Source of the DNA: JABDPF01 sp037384065
GTDB taxonomy: Bacteria > Pseudomonadota > Gammaproteobacteria > Xanthomonadales > SZUA-36
Direction of reading: 5' to 3'
DNA length: 64,000 nucleotides
Assembly: GCA_037384065.1 (NCBI GenBank)
Contig: JARROJ010000011.1
Location: 36,485 to 100,484, forward strand
Shown here: piece after piece, positions 61,423 through 64,000 of the stretch
Position numbering within the stretch: the first letter of the stretch is position 1
Layout of the letters: each line of letters begins with the position of its first letter
Translations under genes and position numbers: made by a program
Notes under the pieces: model-generated
Databases searched by the model: none
Told to the model about the DNA's origin: nothing
What the model saw: only the letters and a program-made list of their open reading frames with translations

Positions 61423-61453
61423 GGGGTGCGCGTTTTTTTCAGGGGCGCACCCC
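61423..61453. repeat. Inverted repeat with T-run in loop, between convergent genes
   Basis: GGGGTGCGC (61423-61431) and GCGCACCCC (61445-61453) form a perfect 9-base stem around a 13-base loop that contains seven Ts. It lies between the ends of the glycosylase and DUF808 genes. Because the Ts are inside the loop it is not a standard terminator, but it could still stop transcription from either side. Confidence 0.55.
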
Positions 61454-61495
61454 GCTTGAAAACCGGGTGGTGGCGGTGCGACCGTTCCTCGTGCG

Positions 61496-62446
61496 CTAGT
61501 CTTCCCGCTCGCCGCGCAGGCGGCCAATCAGGCTGACCACCCCCAGCACCAGTCCCCCGGCCAGGATGCCGAACACCGCGTTGAAGAGCAGCATCGCCAG
61601 CGTCGACAGCAGGCCGCCCAGCGCGGCGGCGCCGTGCGCCAGTTCCTGAACGTGGTGCAGCACGTCGTACACCGGCGGAATGCCGTGCACGAGGATGCCG
61701 CCGCCGACCAGGAACATCGCGGCGGTGCCGAGCACGCCGAGGCTTTTCATCAGCCACGGCGCCAGGCGCAGGATGAAGCGCCCGAACGCGCGCTGGCCGC
61801 GGCGCCAGGCCGATTCGCCGTCACGGTCGGCGAGGTAGAACCCGGCGTCGTCCAGCTTGACGATGCCGGCCACCAGGCCGTAAACGCCGATGGTCATCAG
61901 CACCGCGATGGCGCCGAGCACGCCGATGCGGGTGACGAGATCCGCGCCCTGCACGGTGCCCAGCGCGATGACGATGATCTCGGCCGAGAGGATGAAATCC
62001 GTGCGGATGGCGCCCTTGATCTTGGCCTTTTCGTACTCGACCAGGTCGACCGCCGGGTCGGCCGCCGCTTCCAGCAGTTCCTCGTGCGCTTCGACCGCCT
62101 CCGACCCGCGGTGCGTAAAGAAATGCCAGAGCTTTTCGAAGCCCTCGTAGCAGAGGTAGGCGCCGCCGAGCATCAGCAGCGGCGTCACCGCCCAGGGCAG
62201 GATCGCACTGATCACCAGCGCCGCCGGCACCAGGATCAGTTTGTTGACGGCCGACCCCTTGGCCACGGCCCAGACCACCGGCAGTTCGCGCTCGGCGCGC
62301 ACCCCGGTGACGCGCTCCGCGTTCACGGCCAGGTCGTCGCCCAGCACGCCGGCGGTTTTCTTGGCCGCCACCTTGGTCATCACCGAGATGTCGTCGAGCA
62401 GGGTGGCGATGTCGTCGAGCAGTGCGAGCAGGCTGGAGCCGGCCAT
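61496..62446 (-). CDS. DUF808 family inner-membrane protein (YedI-like)
   Basis: A 316-residue polytopic protein of the DUF808 family, known from the start SSLLALLDDIATLLDDISVMTKVAAKKTAGVLGDDLAVNAERVTGV and AIRTDFILSAEIIVIALGTV. Five to seven hydrophobic segments are seen. Function unknown. It converges on the uracil-DNA glycosylase gene. It is the last gene of normal GC content before the low-GC end of the window. Confidence 0.9.
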   Translation of the reverse strand: MAGSSLLALLDDIATLLDDISVMTKVAAKKTAGVLGDDLAVNAERVTGVRAERELPVVWAVAKGSAVNKLILVPAALVISAILPWAVTPLLMLGGAYLCYEGFEKLWHFFTHRGSEAVEAHEELLEAAADPAVDLVEYEKAKIKGAIRTDFILSAEIIVIALGTVQGADLVTRIGVLGAIAVLMTIGVYGLVAGIVKLDDAGFYLADRDGESAWRRGQRAFGRFILRLAPWLMKSLGVLGTAAMFLVGGGILVHGIPPVYDVLHHVQELAHGAAALGGLLSTLAMLLFNAVFGILAGGLVLGVVSLIGRLRGERED

Positions 62447-62844
62447 GGAGCGTTCTCGTAATGGGTTTCTTGTTTAAACGGCAAGTATACGGCAGCGGCG
62501 TAGGGCAAGTATGCCGGCACCCATAATCGAACTGGAGTTCATCAAGTTTGGATCATGAAGTAACGCTAACCACTTGAACTTTCATTTGAACCACTCATCG
62601 GCGCGACCATTGACAATGCGCATCCTTCAAATCATGATGAACTATATTTGGTTGCTGCCAGGCAGCTGACTGTTCGGCCATTTGAAACGGTCGTAATTTG
62701 AAGATTCGATCGCGGTCACGGACGGACTGCGCGATTTGAAGAAAGCTGGCGGGGCGACAGGAGAGTCGCGGGCAAAGATCGGCTAAAACGCAGCGTGACG
62801 CAACGGAAAAGTTTGCGGGCGCTGTTTTACTTGGGGAAAGTATC
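62447..62844. other. Low-GC intergenic region upstream of surface-protein gene
   Basis: About 398 bases with no gene I can support. GC falls to about 45-50 % here, against about 65-75 % for the genes before it. It contains the octamer palindrome GTTTAAAC (62472-62479) and the ATTTGAA heptamer cluster (62584-62740). Confidence 0.6.
62584..62740 (+). repeat. Cluster of five ATTTGAA heptamers upstream of surface-protein gene
   Basis: ATTTGAA occurs at 62584-62590, 62680-62686, 62696-62702 and 62734-62740, and in reverse (TTCAAAT) at 62626-62632; a near copy (ACTTGAA) is at 62573-62579. Random expectation for a given heptamer on both strands of 400 bases is about 0.05. They may be operator sites for a regulator of the gene at 62845. 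Confidence 0.5.
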
Positions 62845-64000
62845 ATGCGTTTTGCTCGCGACGTCCGAATTGGCGGACTTGACTTCATCACCGCAACCCT
62901 CCTTGGTAATACTCTGTATCGAGGCGGTCTCAGAAAGTCCTCTAAGGCAAAGCTTGCGCTGGCTTTGTTGTTTGCTGGCGCATCGCTTGCGCACGCGCAG
63001 GAAGTTTTTCTCGATCCCACCTTGTGTGCCGAGGACGTCAGTAACGTCGGTAACTGTAGTGCGAATGAAGTCAGCCTGTCGTCACCGACAAATGTCGTCA
63101 TTACCGATGTGGACGGAAATGTCCTGACGGAGTGTGTCGAGGGACAGCAAATTAAAATAGGAACACTCACCGCCGAACTCGACTCCAACACAGGAACACG
63201 TTACGACGTCACGTTCTGGATTGGAAAATTGGGAAATGACCCGCGGCTTTCGACCGGGGCACCGGCCTGTACTGCGCTGAGTCTTCCCGAGGATTCAGGC
63301 AGCCCGTTCATCGATAACTTCGAGCCAACTGCGGATGGGTGTCTGGACTTCGCCAAACCAGACGCGCCTATCGAACTGACATTTGGTGGTGGAGATGCCA
63401 TTTTTACGTGTTCCAATTCAAATGCGGGAGAGCCGGAAGATATCGTCAATGGGATAGCGGGGAATGCTGACCTGCAGGTTGTGACGACCTGGTGGCAGAA
63501 CAGTGGCTTTGTTTGTGGCACCGGCGATCCTGCGTTGAGTCCCGGCTCGCCATCAAAATGTGATTTCACCCGGATCGAACTCGTTCCAATGGTCGAAGCA
63601 GACCTGAGCTTCGTCAAAACCGTGCTCGATGTTGATGGAGAAGGCGCTGCCGGCGCTGTCGATGAAGCGGGTGACGTAATCACCTATCAACTCGAAGCTC
63701 AGAACAACGGAACCGCGATTCTGACCAACTTTAACGTTGGAGATCCCCTCTTCGAAAACTTTGACCCCCTCACGGATTGTTCACCACTAAATACGACCAG
63801 TCTGGCGCCGGGTGCCGGTGTGATATGTCTGGGAAAATACACAGCGACGCAATATGACCTTGACAGCAATGGCGATGGCGACGGTGACATTGACAACCAG
63901 GCATTCGCGAGTTCGTCTCAAACGGGCATTGTTAACGACACGGCAGCTGGTCCCGTCGTCCAAAACAATCAACTGACTTTGGTCAAGAGCGCGACGCCGG
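62845..64000 (+). CDS. Large secreted repeat-type surface protein, DUF11/conserved-repeat-like (3' end beyond window)
   Basis: An open frame of 385 codons runs to the window end. It begins MRFARDVRIGGLDFITATL and has a long N-terminal extension before the hydrophobic core ALALLFAGASLAHAQ (about 38-52), like the extended signal peptides of autotransporter and other large exported proteins. The mature part is acidic, beta-rich and Cys-containing. Near residue 253 starts a DUF11-like conserved repeat (VEADLSFVKTVLDVDG, DVITYQLEAQNNG), ending with a calcium-binding-like DLDSNGDGDGD stretch, then a second repeat (NNQLTLVKSATP). GGGGAAAG precedes ATG 62845. Base composition is clearly lower in GC than in the other genes. 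Role probably adhesin or surface layer. Confidence 0.78.
   Translation, partial: MRFARDVRIGGLDFITATLLGNTLYRGGLRKSSKAKLALALLFAGASLAHAQEVFLDPTLCAEDVSNVGNCSANEVSLSSPTNVVITDVDGNVLTECVEGQQIKIGTLTAELDSNTGTRYDVTFWIGKLGNDPRLSTGAPACTALSLPEDSGSPFIDNFEPTADGCLDFAKPDAPIELTFGGGDAIFTCSNSNAGEPEDIVNGIAGNADLQVVTTWWQNSGFVCGTGDPALSPGSPSKCDFTRIELVPMVEADLSFVKTVLDVDGEGAAGAVDEAGDVITYQLEAQNNGTAILTNFNVGDPLFENFDPLTDCSPLNTTSLAPGAGVICLGKYTATQYDLDSNGDGDGDIDNQAFASSSQTGIVNDTAAGPVVQNNQLTLVKSATP

Noticed and set aside
62595..63191. 198-codon minus-strand frame across the low-GC region
   Set aside because: It is opposite the secreted-protein gene, which has a signal peptide and recognisable repeats; the antisense frame has no features.

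Overview
The window is 64 kb of a GC-rich chromosome (roughly 65-70 % by eye) from a gammaproteobacterium, probably of the Chromatiales/Xanthomonadales kind. I base this on the gene content: DUF2333 and DUF3379 proteins, an isoaspartate-methyltransferase-like gene in front of tolC, lipid A/LPS core genes (waaA, an lpxL-like acyltransferase, an O-antigen-ligase-like gene), glnE, epmB-like and rarA genes, and a CusCBA-type efflux set. No species can be named from the sequence. A 23-base run of N (18274-18296) shows this is a draft or metagenome assembly.

Layout. 1-2.8 kb (minus strand): end of a PGRP-type amidase, a small lipoprotein, a DUF2333 protein, and a sigma/anti-sigma-like pair. 3.1-10.2 kb: envelope genes (methyltransferase, tolC, waaA, lpxL-like, glycosyltransferase, O-antigen ligase, zinc-finger protein). 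10.3-13.1 kb: glnE. 13.4-18.4 kb: an NAD-linked bidirectional [NiFe] hydrogenase operon, hoxF - hoxUY - hoxH - hoxW, in which hoxU and hoxY are one reading frame. 18.4-22.5 kb: a membrane protein, then a two-gene flavoprotein amine/amino-acid dehydrogenase of unusual modular build. 22.6-25.1 kb: a DUF481 outer-membrane protein and an SLC13 permease.

25.1-34.8 kb is a ten-gene, one-strand phosphate island. Reading in the direction of transcription it encodes a DUF47 protein, a PiT permease, a universal stress protein, an Na/Pi (NptA-type) cotransporter, PstS, a PhoU fused to a degenerate phosphatase-like domain, PstC, PstA and two different PstB-like ATPases. The two ATPases have lost complementary motifs, so a heterodimer would keep one intact ATP site and one degenerate site. 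35-46.2 kb holds a P-loop ATPase and phosphoesterase, a diheme cytochrome-rhodanese fusion, a class V aminotransferase, an ECF sigma/anti-sigma/UPF0145 operon, SixA, a murein-peptide pair (racemase-like, MpaA-like), a serine hydrolase, a possible hotdog protein and an aldo/keto reductase. A tRNA-Ala(CGC) with a plausible promoter follows at 46.3 kb. 46.4-52.7 kb (minus strand): MATE transporter, an operon joining a phosphatidylserine-decarboxylase-family enzyme with an amidinotransferase-fold enzyme, an MFS transporter, an EpmB-like radical-SAM enzyme and an Hsp20 gene with a highly structured leader. 52.9-58.7 kb: CusCBA-like metal efflux plus a DUF3240 protein. 58.8-62.4 kb: a membrane-tethered LuxR-type regulator, rarA, a SMUG-type uracil-DNA glycosylase and a DUF808 membrane protein.

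From about 62.5 kb the composition drops to about 45-50 % GC. There a large secreted, repeat-type surface protein begins and runs off the window; its upstream region carries five copies of a heptamer (ATTTGAA). The observations most worth a second look are the HoxU-HoxY fusion, the asymmetric PstB pair, the PhoU-pseudophosphatase fusion, the decarboxylase/amidinotransferase operon, the structured Hsp20 leader and the heptamer cluster before the surface protein.
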